From NCBI GenBank assembly GCA_903839355.1, contig CAIMBV010000072.1, forward strand, positions 1 through 8,845: DNA of 8,845 nt, in the 5' to 3' direction. The notes under the pieces are model-generated. The model was not told the DNA's origin. It made no database searches and worked only from the letters and a program-made list of their open reading frames with translations. Below are positions 1-6,338 of the stretch, piece after piece. How positions within the stretch are numbered: the first letter of the stretch is position 1; each line of letters starts with the position of its first letter. Source of the stretch: an uncultured Actinomycetes bacterium. GTDB taxonomy: Bacteria > Actinomycetota > Actinomycetes > Nanopelagicales > Nanopelagicaceae. A program made the position numbers and the translations under genes.

Positions 1-880
1 CAAATCCTGTCTCTTCTCCTGCAACTGTAAAAATGAAGTCTGTCTGTTGCTCAGGAACGAATCTTCCATTGGTCTGCGGACCATGGAACAAGCCACGGCC
101 CAAAACTCCACCGGAACCGATAGTTATACGTGCCTGCCGCAATTGATAGCCACTCTGTTGTGGATCAGCGTTGGGATCCACGAATGATTGCAGGCGCTTT
201 ACTTGGTATTCGCTCACCACTCCTGCTTTAACCGCTACGAATCCCCCGAGCATCGCAAGCAAAATTAATCCCCACACCCATCGTGAGGGTGCGCCGGAAA
301 CGGCAATCATGATGACGATGGATGCGCTGATGATCAGCGTCGTTCCTAAATCTGGCTGCAACATAATTAAAAGAATTGGGAGTGCTGCGACCGCTAAAGC
401 TTTCACTACATCTCTATCGGTTGGATCGGCGCCGACTCCATTTCGCTCAGCCAAGATCATGGATATTCCAAGAATGATCGAAATCTTCGCTAGCTCCGCT
501 GGCTGAATTTGGAATCCACCTGGAAGCGCGATCCAAGCCTTTGCGCCGTTAACAGTTGAGCCAACGCCTGGCGTGAGAACAGCCATCAGTCCGAGCACTC
601 CTAACCCCCAAACTATCGGGGTATAGGCTCGGAGCAATCGGTAATCGATCAGGGTTGTTCCATAGGCCATTACTAAACCAATAAAGATATTTATTAAGTG
701 GCGCTTCAAGTAGTACTGAGGATCAAGGTGTTGCGAGGCATACCAATTTTTAGTGGCTGCATAAACCAAGACCGATCCAAAAGCTAAGAGCACAACAACC
801 GAAAAAGTTAACCAACGATCGTATCCGGAAACATTTCTGACAATGCGATGCGTGCGAGTCTGCGTGCGGTAGAGCGTCAC
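1..880 (-). CDS. rodA: RodA, SEDS peptidoglycan glycosyltransferase (5' part; 3' end beyond window)
   Basis: RodA polymerises lipid II into glycan strands in the cytoplasmic membrane and works as a pair with PBP2, encoded just upstream. The first 293 residues are visible; the frame is open to the window edge, so roughly the last quarter is missing. Several hydrophobic segments can be seen (about residues 24-42, 60-78, 86-103, 131-144, 161-175, 181-195, 201-218). Family signatures include NGAKAWIALPGG at 111-122 followed by QIQPAELAK, QPDLGT at 175-180, and PEQQTDFIFTVAGEE at 276-290. D281 in that last motif corresponds to the essential SEDS aspartate. The GTG start (878-880) overlaps the mrdA TGA as GTGA, and a purine-rich GAAGG lies about 10 nt upstream. 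The position beside mreBCD and mrdA argues for RodA rather than its paralogue FtsW. The start codon could differ by a few residues. Confidence 0.95.
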   Translation of the reverse strand, partial: MTLYRTQTRTHRIVRNVSGYDRWLTFSVVVLLAFGSVLVYAATKNWYASQHLDPQYYLKRHLINIFIGLVMAYGTTLIDYRLLRAYTPIVWGLGVLGLMAVLTPGVGSTVNGAKAWIALPGGFQIQPAELAKISIILGISMILAERNGVGADPTDRDVVKALAVAALPILLIMLQPDLGTTLIISASIVIMIAVSGAPSRWVWGLILLAMLGGFVAVKAGVVSEYQVKRLQSFVDPNADPQQSGYQLRQARITIGSGGVLGRGLFHGPQTNGRFVPEQQTDFIFTVAGEETGF

Positions 881-2964
881 GGCGTCGTCACCTTCGCATT
901 CTTAAGATCAATTGTTGGTAGATCTGAAGGCGGCGCTCCACTTGGGAAGACTGCTTTCTTAGGATCTACAGTATTACCAGTAACCCCAAAGAGCGCGTCA
1001 TAAATATCTTTGACACCTACCGCTGAGGTTGAGGCGCCATATCCGCCTTGGCTCACCATCATCACTACTGCATATTCCGGCTTGTTTGATGGGGCGTAGG
1101 AGGCAAACCAGGAGGTCGGATCCTTAGCGGTTCCATTGGCATTTCGCCCCTGAACCTGTCCGGTACCCGTCTTACCGCTGACGGGAATTGGATAGTTGGC
1201 AAAGATTGGGGCGGCTGTTCCACTTGTAGCAACGGCGCGGAGCGCTCCATGTAGAAAATCTAGAGTGCTAGATGAGGCAGGTATCTTGCCATTTACTTGA
1301 GGTGCAAACTCCTGCACCACTGTCCCATCTGGCTTAACAACCGCACGTGCAACCTCAGGCTTGTACAAGGTTCCGCCATTTGCAATCGCGGCATAGACAT
1401 CGGTCATTTGAATCGGAGTCATGAGCACATCGCCCTGCCCAATAGCGAAGTTGACGGCATCACCTGCGCGAACAATGTAGCCATCGGTGCAATCTTCTTT
1501 CGCAACTGCGATCAAGAAAGGTGTGAGGTCTGATGGTCTAGCCCGAGTGGTGTAGTTGCAATAAAAATTCTTGTTCGCTTTGTAGTAGGCAAGTTTCCAT
1601 GCGCGGTCTGGTAGTCGACCAGAAGCCTCAGAGGGAAGATCGATGCCGGTAGGTTTACCAACGCCAAAGAGCGCGGCATTCTTAAAGAAGAAGTCATTGG
1701 GATTGCTCTTGGGGCGAAGACCGCCATCCTTAACCCATTGGTCGTATCCAATTTGATACCAGATCGTGTCACACGAGACTGCGATAGCTGTCTGCAATGA
1801 CATATTGCCTTGGACCTTTGTATCGTCGTTGTGAAAAGTCTGCGTGCCGAACTTAACCGAGTAAGGGCACGAATATGTTCCGTTGAGGTTGTAGCCAGCG
1901 TGGGATGCAGCGACGACTGAGAGGACTTTAAAAGTGGAAGCAGGGGCATAAGTACCATCGATGGCTCGCGAGAGAGCGGGTACGCCATCTGCATCGCTAA
2001 AGAGGGCAGTTGCCTGAGCGGTCGTCAAACCCTTCTGCCAGATATTGGGGTCATACGTCGGATAAGAGGCCATCGCCAAAACTCTGCCAGTATTTACATC
2101 CATAACAATTGCAGCACCCGAGTCCGCTTTATTTCCTTGAGCTCGCGCGCTGAGGACTGAAGCTGCTAGTGCCTGTTCAGTGGCCGCCTGCAATTTTGCA
2201 TTGATATTGGTGACTAAGTTATTTCCCGCCACTGGTTCGCTAGTGGTGGAAGTGCTGGTAATGCTCTCGGTGCGATCGACAATCACTGTCTTAATCCCTG
2301 GAATTCCCTGCAAATATTTATCGTATTGAAATTCCAGACCGGTCTTTCCGATCGTCTGATTTTGGTAGTACTTATTGTTGGTAGTTGCCAGATCTTGGGC
2401 GGTAACCGAGCCAACATAACCCAAGATATGAGCGGCATTTTCACCGGCGAGCGATGGGTAGCTTCTAATGGGTACGGGGGTGGCATTAATTCCCGGAAAG
2501 ATATCGGGATTCTCTAGAATTTTAAGCGCCTGCGCCTGTGTAGCCTCTTTTGTCACTGGCACAGGTTGGTAGAGAGTTCCATTCCAGCAACCCACCCGTT
2601 TAGCGATGGGAAGTTCTCCACACAAGCGAGTTCTGACATACAGATCCGAGTAGGTGATGCCAATCAACTTGGCTACTCGTTGTAGAACAGCCTTACCTTG
2701 ATCTGGCATCTTCGAGAGCGCGCTGCGATCTACTGTGATCACCATGCCGGGTCGATCTAGGGCCATCGGAAGTCCAGTGTCATCAACGATTGCACCACGA
2801 ACTGCGGGAGTGACGATATCTCTGCTCTGAATATCGTGAGCGGCATTTTGATATTTGAGTCCAGCTGCAATCTGCAGATAGAAGAGTCTGCCGAGCATGG
2901 CAAGCATTAAAGAGAGAACCAAGACTTGAACCACGATCAAATTAAGGCGAGAGCGTTGACTCAT
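877..2964 (-). CDS. mrdA: Penicillin-binding protein 2, class B transpeptidase of the elongasome
   Basis: This membrane-anchored D,D-transpeptidase cross-links the glycan made by RodA during lateral wall growth. Its 695 residues are in the usual range for actinobacterial PBP2. The order is a short cytoplasmic N-terminus, one membrane helix at about 8-30, a pedestal/dimerisation domain (about 50-230, including RGAIVDDTG at 56-64), and the transpeptidase domain (about 280-660). Catalytic motifs are visible: S343-T-F-K346 (SxxK, nucleophile S343), S398-C-D400, and K598-T-G600. SxD in place of SxN is known for the PBP2 group (E. coli PBP2 also has it) and is not a defect. IGQGDVLMTPIQM at 508-520 is another conserved block. 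Six cysteines (115, 126, 366, 399, 469, 492) are all in the extracytoplasmic part. The ATG overlaps the mreD stop (ATGA) and has a GGAG at 2970-2973, 5 nt upstream. The 3' end overlaps rodA by four bases. Confidence 0.96.
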   Translation of the reverse strand: MSQRSRLNLIVVQVLVLSLMLAMLGRLFYLQIAAGLKYQNAAHDIQSRDIVTPAVRGAIVDDTGLPMALDRPGMVITVDRSALSKMPDQGKAVLQRVAKLIGITYSDLYVRTRLCGELPIAKRVGCWNGTLYQPVPVTKEATQAQALKILENPDIFPGINATPVPIRSYPSLAGENAAHILGYVGSVTAQDLATTNNKYYQNQTIGKTGLEFQYDKYLQGIPGIKTVIVDRTESITSTSTTSEPVAGNNLVTNINAKLQAATEQALAASVLSARAQGNKADSGAAIVMDVNTGRVLAMASYPTYDPNIWQKGLTTAQATALFSDADGVPALSRAIDGTYAPASTFKVLSVVAASHAGYNLNGTYSCPYSVKFGTQTFHNDDTKVQGNMSLQTAIAVSCDTIWYQIGYDQWVKDGGLRPKSNPNDFFFKNAALFGVGKPTGIDLPSEASGRLPDRAWKLAYYKANKNFYCNYTTRARPSDLTPFLIAVAKEDCTDGYIVRAGDAVNFAIGQGDVLMTPIQMTDVYAAIANGGTLYKPEVARAVVKPDGTVVQEFAPQVNGKIPASSSTLDFLHGALRAVATSGTAAPIFANYPIPVSGKTGTGQVQGRNANGTAKDPTSWFASYAPSNKPEYAVVMMVSQGGYGASTSAVGVKDIYDALFGVTGNTVDPKKAVFPSGAPPSDLPTIDLKNAKVTTP

Positions 2965-3482
2965 ACTCTCTCCCGTGCGGTCAAAGAATATTCACGAACC
3001 CGACTGAGCGCCGGCAAAAAGATCGGAGTAAAAAGGACAGTCCAAATCAAATTTCCCAACAAAATTGTTGAGTCATGTTTGAGCGATCCATTCTCTTCAC
3101 CCAATAACGACCCAAATAAAAGGTACGCAATAAGAGAGAGGGTGACGCCCGCTCCGACAAAAATCACAAAGGTAATGGGCGAGGAGGTTAAATCTGCGAT
3201 CGAATCTCTATTCACCGCAAACAAGAAAGCGATACCCGTGAGGATGAGCGCCCATTGGCCAAATGGAGCATTCGATGTTGGGGAGAGATCCAAAACTATT
3301 CCCGCCAAGAAACCCGTAACAAGAGAACCATTGTGATCTTCAAAGGCGATCAAGGAAATTGCAATCGCCAAGTAGAGGGAGAATCCAGAGATAGGAAAAT
3401 GAATTAACGAGACCGCGGATTCTTGAATGACAAAGAGCACAAAGAAGAACCCCAGGGTAGAGATGATTCGTACGGGGCTCAT
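2961..3482 (-). CDS. mreD: Rod shape-determining protein MreD
   Basis: MreD is the polytopic membrane subunit of the Mre complex and helps couple cytoplasmic MreB and extracytoplasmic MreC to the RodA/PBP2 synthase. The 173-residue product is strongly hydrophobic, with about six predicted helices (roughly 6-25, 33-47, 53-67, 75-90, 103-126, 138-158). The GFLAGIVLDL segment at 57-66 fits the MreD GFxxGLxxDL signature. Sequence conservation is low in this family, so the call rests on length, topology, this motif and position between mreC and mrdA. The ATG directly follows the mreC TAA with no intervening base, and the upstream GAAGAAG inside the mreC end is only a weak ribosome binding site, which suggests translational coupling. 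The stop overlaps the mrdA start as ATGA. Confidence 0.93.
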   Translation of the reverse strand: MSPVRIISTLGFFFVLFVIQESAVSLIHFPISGFSLYLAIAISLIAFEDHNGSLVTGFLAGIVLDLSPTSNAPFGQWALILTGIAFLFAVNRDSIADLTSSPITFVIFVGAGVTLSLIAYLLFGSLLGEENGSLKHDSTILLGNLIWTVLFTPIFLPALSRVREYSLTARERV

Positions 3483-4445
3483 TTATTTCTTCTTCGTTGG
3501 TTGTGCCGAGGGTGTTGGGGTAGGTCCGGTGGTCGCTGCTGCAACGGGAGTTGGTGTCGGCGTGACGTAGACGGTGACGACCGGATTTGGCGTTGGAAGT
3601 ATGGGTTGGCTGGGGGCCGTGGTAGGTGCGCTCAAAATTACTGAAACTACGCCGAGGTCATTGAGGTTGGCGTATGAGTAGACGGTTCCCGTTTGGGTCA
3701 GTGAGCCATTTGAGTTATCAACCCCGACTACTACTCCCACTGGTACGCCAGGAACGAATGGTCGATTGTTTTCTGAACCATTTGTAACGAGGATGTCACC
3801 AGTTTTAATTGTTCCCGCTGGGTCTAATAAGACGAGCGAATAATTAGAAGCTCCCAATCCCGAGAGAACTCCCACGCTCTGCGAGCGCGCGATGCGCACT
3901 CCTACCCGAAAACTTGGATCGCTCATCAGCAAGACAATTGATGAGGAGCTGGTCGTAGATTTAACAACACCAATGAGACCGTTCTCAGAGATAACTGTCA
4001 TGTCAGGTCTGATGCCGCTAGAGCTACCGGCGTCGATTGTTATGGTCTGTGAAAAACTTGAAGCAGATCCTCGGGCAATAACTCGGGCAGCAGCCACCTT
4101 GTAGTTTCCGCGTCCAGCAAGATCTAAAACCGATTTCAATTGAGCCAATTGACCTTTTGTATCAGCGCTCATGGCAAGTTCGCTCTTCAACATTTTGTTA
4201 AGAGCTAGTTCCTCTTGCAGTTGAGCATTGGTCTTGCCAAAGTTCTTTACATCGCTAAAGAATCTACCTACGGGAGAGAAGATAGTTGAGACCGTCTTTT
4301 GAACTGGCGAAAGAATTGTCTGAGTAACCGACCGTGAACCTTTAGTCAGGCTTACTCCGCGCAGATCTAATGTAATAAAGAAGAGCGCGGTGACGAGCAA
4401 AATGACGAGCAGTAACCTGGAACGATTACCGCCGCCTCGTGCCAC
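3483..4445 (-). CDS. mreC: Rod shape-determining protein MreC
   Basis: MreC is a bitopic protein that forms an extracytoplasmic scaffold and activates PBP2. The 320 residues show a basic N-terminus (MARGGGNRSR), a single membrane helix at about 11-28, a coiled-coil-like segment at about 68-107 (rich in Q, L, E, K), and the beta-rich MreC domain from about 115 to 271. Recognisable stretches of that domain are ARVIARG at 120-126, TIDAGSSSGIRPDM at 136-149, ENGLIGVV at 154-161 and PVGVVVGV at 235-242. A low-complexity tail of Pro, Thr, Ala and Val follows (about 274-317, with repeated TP pairs), ending in three lysines. The start is GTG, chosen because an AAAGGA sits 5 nt upstream and because the basic N-terminus plus helix begin there. 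It lies 29 bp downstream of mreB and abuts mreD. Confidence 0.95.
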   Translation of the reverse strand: MARGGGNRSRLLLVILLVTALFFITLDLRGVSLTKGSRSVTQTILSPVQKTVSTIFSPVGRFFSDVKNFGKTNAQLQEELALNKMLKSELAMSADTKGQLAQLKSVLDLAGRGNYKVAAARVIARGSASSFSQTITIDAGSSSGIRPDMTVISENGLIGVVKSTTSSSSIVLLMSDPSFRVGVRIARSQSVGVLSGLGASNYSLVLLDPAGTIKTGDILVTNGSENNRPFVPGVPVGVVVGVDNSNGSLTQTGTVYSYANLNDLGVVSVILSAPTTAPSQPILPTPNPVVTVYVTPTPTPVAAATTGPTPTPSAQPTKKK

Positions 4446-4450
4446 AGATG

Positions 4451-4456
4451 TCCTTT
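4451..4456 (-). promoter_or_regulatory. Ribosome binding site of mreC
   Basis: The minus strand reads AAAGGA followed by CATCT and then GTG. This strong Shine-Dalgarno match with 5-nt spacing supports the GTG at 4443-4445 as the mreC start. The 29-bp mreB-mreC gap (4446-4474) holds nothing else that I can recognise: no hairpin and no convincing promoter. Confidence 0.7.
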
Positions 4457-4474
4457 ACTAAACTTTGATTTGGA

Positions 4475-5518
4475 TTAACGACGTGGCTCTGAGATCAAGA
4501 CCTTCTCTAAGGCCTCAAACTCTTCCACACACTTTCCAGAACCTTCTGCAACGGCCTGAAGTGGACGCTCGCAGATATGAACAGGCATCCCAGTTTCTAC
4601 ACGCAGGCGCTCATCAAGACCGCGCAATAAAGCTCCGCCGCCAGTAAGCACGATGCCGCGATCCATCAGATCACTTGCAAGCTCTGGTGGAGTCTTATCA
4701 AGGGTGCTTTTCACTGCATTCACGATCTGATTTACAGGCTCTTCAAGGGCCTTACGGATCTCCTCGGCAGAGACAAATATGGTCTTTGGAAGCCCTGTTG
4801 CCAGATCGCGTCCCCGAATTTCAGCATCTAATTCGCCAGGAAGCTTGTAGGCAGAACCGATAGCCATCTTGATCTCTTCAGCGGTGCGCTCACCAAGGAG
4901 CAGTGAGTATTCGCGTTTTACATAATCAATAATCGCTTGATCAAGTTCATCGCCACCGATACGGATCGAAAGTGCGGTCACGATTCCACCAAGTGAAATA
5001 ACGGCAACTTCGGTAGTACCGCCGCCAATATCGACAACCATGTTTCCGGTTGGTTCATGAATAGGAAGTCCTGCACCAATTGCCGCAGCCATTGGCTCTT
5101 CAATGATGTAAACCTTGCGAGCACCAGCTGCATAGCCAGCATCTTTAACGGCGCGCTGTTCTACGCCTGTAATTCCTGAAGGTACGCAGACCACGATGCG
5201 AGGCTTTGCGAGGTAACGACGACGATGCACCTTTTGGATGAAGTAACGCAACATGCGCTCAGTGGTATCGAAGTCAGCGATCACGCCATCTTTAAGAGGG
5301 CGGATTGCCACAATATTTCCAGGGGTACGACCGATCATGCGCTTGGCTTCAATTCCAACTGCAAGAATCGCGCCTGTATCTTGATTGACTGCGACAACGC
5401 TTGGCTCGTTGAGGACAATGCCACGACCGCGGACATATACCAACGTATTAGCGGTACCTAGATCGACCGCCATATCGCGACCAATAAATGACATACGGCT
5501 CGGCTTTTGCTTGCTCAC
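4475..5518 (-). CDS. mreB: Rod shape-determining protein MreB (bacterial actin)
   Basis: MreB is an actin-like ATPase that forms membrane-associated filaments orienting lateral wall synthesis. The 347-residue length is standard. Actin-fold nucleotide motifs are clear: phosphate-1 DLGTANT at 19-25, the connecting/catalytic region [11 protein letters not shown] at 138-148 (E140 in the catalytic position), phosphate-2 DIGGGTTE at 163-170, and the adenosine motif [13 protein letters not shown] at 288-300. The C-terminal [12 protein letters not shown] (326-337) has the actinobacterial style. The GTG at 5516-5518 is preferred because AGAAAGG lies 6 nt upstream. An ATG eight codons further in (MSFIGRDM) is an alternative that would match the shorter N-terminus seen in many homologues. 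The gene starts 12 bp after the ndk stop, so co-transcription with ndk is likely. A weak internal promoter candidate lies at 5549-5577. Confidence 0.97.
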   Translation of the reverse strand: MSKQKPSRMSFIGRDMAVDLGTANTLVYVRGRGIVLNEPSVVAVNQDTGAILAVGIEAKRMIGRTPGNIVAIRPLKDGVIADFDTTERMLRYFIQKVHRRRYLAKPRIVVCVPSGITGVEQRAVKDAGYAAGARKVYIIEEPMAAAIGAGLPIHEPTGNMVVDIGGGTTEVAVISLGGIVTALSIRIGGDELDQAIIDYVKREYSLLLGERTAEEIKMAIGSAYKLPGELDAEIRGRDLATGLPKTIFVSAEEIRKALEEPVNQIVNAVKSTLDKTPPELASDLMDRGIVLTGGGALLRGLDERLRVETGMPVHICERPLQAVAEGSGKCVEEFEALEKVLISEPRR

Positions 5519-5524
5519 AAGAGA

Positions 5525-5531
5525 CCTTTCT
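5525..5531 (-). promoter_or_regulatory. Ribosome binding site of mreB
   Basis: The minus strand reads AGAAAGG, then TCTCTT, then GTG. It overlaps the first base of the ndk stop codon read on the minus strand (TAA at 5531-5533). The 6-nt spacing supports the GTG start of mreB over the internal ATG. Confidence 0.65.
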
Positions 5532-5947
5532 TAGAGTTCAGGGAAGAAAATATGAATTTCGCGAATTGCAGATTCAACTGAATCTGAACCATGCACGAGA
5601 TTTTGCACAACCTTTGTGCCTTGATCGCGAGCTAAATCGCCGCGGATAGTTCCTGGTTCAGCGATGGTGGGATCAGTTGCGCCGGCGAGTTTACGAAATC
5701 CTTCGATCACTCGATTTCCTTCTGCCACAACCGCGACGATCGGACCCGACATCATGAATTCAACGAGAGGTTCAAAGAAAGGTTTTCCCTCGTGCTCTGC
5801 ATAATGTTGTACAAGCAAAGCACGATCTGCCTGCATCAACTTGAGTGCAACGATCGAGTACCCCTTGCGCTCAACGCGAGACAGAACTTCGCCAACCAAA
5901 TTGCGCTTGACGCCATCGGGCTTGACCAAGATCAGGGTTCTCTCCAT
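5531..5947 (-). CDS. ndk: Nucleoside diphosphate kinase
   Basis: This enzyme transfers the gamma phosphate between nucleoside tri- and diphosphates through a phosphohistidine, balancing NTP and dNTP pools. The 138-residue length is typical. ERTLILVKPDGVKRNLVGEV at 2-21 is the N-terminal signature with the conserved K9. RGDLARD at 102-108 lines the nucleotide site. NLVHGSDSVESAIREI at 116-131 carries the phosphorylated histidine, H119, matching the NxxHGSDSxESAxRE active-site signature. No Shine-Dalgarno precedes the ATG (upstream bases are TTGCCCCC). Instead a -10-like TACACT ends 7 nt before it, suggesting a leaderless transcript starting at the ATG. It sits between the DUF4233 gene and mreB, as in Streptomyces. 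Confidence 0.97.
   Translation of the reverse strand: MERTLILVKPDGVKRNLVGEVLSRVERKGYSIVALKLMQADRALLVQHYAEHEGKPFFEPLVEFMMSGPIVAVVAEGNRVIEGFRKLAGATDPTIAEPGTIRGDLARDQGTKVVQNLVHGSDSVESAIREIHIFFPEL
5549..5577 (-). promoter_or_regulatory. Candidate internal promoter for mreB
   Basis: Within the 3' end of ndk the minus strand has TTGAAT (5572-5577), a 17-nt spacer, then CATATT (5549-5554). These match the -35 consensus at 4 of 6 positions and the -10 consensus at 4 of 6. The start point would lie about 24 nt before the mreB GTG, leaving room for its ribosome binding site. The sequence is also coding, so this may be chance. Confidence 0.3.
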
Positions 5948-5954
5948 GGGGGCA

Positions 5955-5981
5955 AGTGTATTAGGTACCCCGCTTAGCCAA
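5955..5981 (-). promoter_or_regulatory. Candidate promoter of ndk (leaderless)
   Basis: In the 58-bp gap the minus strand carries TACACT (5955-5960), which fits the actinobacterial -10 form TAnnnT, followed by exactly 7 nt and the ndk ATG. TTGGCT (5976-5981) is a possible -35 with a short 15-nt spacer; TTCTTG (5979-5984) would give 18 nt. The lack of a ribosome binding site before the ATG fits a leaderless mRNA, a common class in Actinobacteria. Inferred from sequence only. Confidence 0.45.
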
Positions 5982-5992
5982 GAATTCGGGGT
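5967..5992 (-). repeat. Inverted repeat (hairpin) between the DUF4233 gene and ndk
   Basis: ACCCCG at 5967-5972 pairs with CGGGGT at 5987-5992. CTT (5973-5975) and AAG (5980-5982) extend the stem after a 4-nt bulge, leaving a 4-nt AGCC loop. As RNA on the minus strand it would be a GC-rich hairpin 14 nt after the DUF4233 stop. It is not followed by a U run, so it is not a classical terminator. It overlaps the candidate -35 of ndk. Confidence 0.45.
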
Positions 5993-6005
5993 GCGCGCCT
6001 GCTTT

Positions 6006-6338
6006 TTACTGCTTAGGAGGGTTGGCTAGCAGGGATGCGCGAATCGCCTCACCCTTTCGCCCTATGAAGAAGGCACTCACCCAAAGCACAGCAAAGAGGC
6101 TACCCATGAAATACATCGCTGGAACTACTGAGCCATATGCGATCAGTCCAACCTGGAGGAGCGAGCCGAGGTACCACCCCGTCATTTTTTTCATCAAGCC
6201 TGCATTAAGCAGCAACATGACGGCTAGCGCTGAACCAAGCCAGAGAGCGAGCGCTCCATGGTTCTCCATAGCCAACAAGAGTGCGAATCCCATTACGAGA
6301 AATTCCATAGCTAAGACCGCTGAACCTAAAACTCTCAT
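6006..6338 (-). CDS. DUF4233 family integral membrane protein, function unknown
   Basis: This small membrane protein of 110 residues has four predicted helices (about 4-23, 29-48, 54-70, 73-91) and a short basic cytoplasmic-type tail (GRKGEAIR at 92-99). It matches the DUF4233 family in length, topology and position. M. tuberculosis Rv2446c occupies the same slot between folC and ndkA. No catalytic motif is visible; KKMTGWYLGSLLQ at 50-62 and VPAM at 71-74 look like the conserved core. Its ATG overlaps the folC TGA as ATGA, and a GGAG (6345-6348) lies 6 nt upstream inside folC, so it is very probably translationally coupled to folC. What it does is unknown; linkage to folate or wall metabolism would be a guess. 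Confidence 0.87.
   Translation of the reverse strand: MRVLGSAVLAMEFLVMGFALLLAMENHGALALWLGSALAVMLLLNAGLMKKMTGWYLGSLLQVGLIAYGSVVPAMYFMGSLFAVLWVSAFFIGRKGEAIRASLLANPPKQ

Noticed and set aside
398..400. SxD instead of SxN in PBP2 (residues 398-400 of the protein) as a missing catalytic residue
   Set aside because: An Asp at this position is an established feature of PBP2-type class B enzymes, including E. coli PBP2. The coordinates given here are protein residues; on the DNA this is about 1765-1773.
171..506. Plus-strand open frame of 111 codons
   Set aside because: It lies wholly antisense to the well-conserved RodA core, and its translation has no recognisable domain.
1512..1994. Minus-strand 160-codon frame inside mrdA
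   Set aside because: It covers the PBP2 catalytic domain in another frame; the mrdA frame holds the SxxK and SxD motifs there.
2926..3336. Plus-strand open frame of 136 codons over mreD and the mrdA start
   Set aside because: Antisense to mreD and mrdA; its residue composition is that of a hydrophobic gene read backwards, with no ribosome binding site or family match that I recognise.
3540..3610. Tandem DNA repeat or CRISPR-like array in the mreC 3' end
   Set aside because: The repetition is low-complexity Thr-Pro coding in frame, not regular repeat-spacer units.
5967..5992. Rho-independent terminator for the valS-folC-DUF4233 unit
   Set aside because: The hairpin is present, but the minus strand after it reads ACCTAATACA with no U tract, so I list it only as an inverted repeat.
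5792..6029. Plus-strand short frames crossing the ndk start and the intergenic gap
   Set aside because: Mostly antisense to the conserved N-terminus of NDK; no start context or recognisable product.
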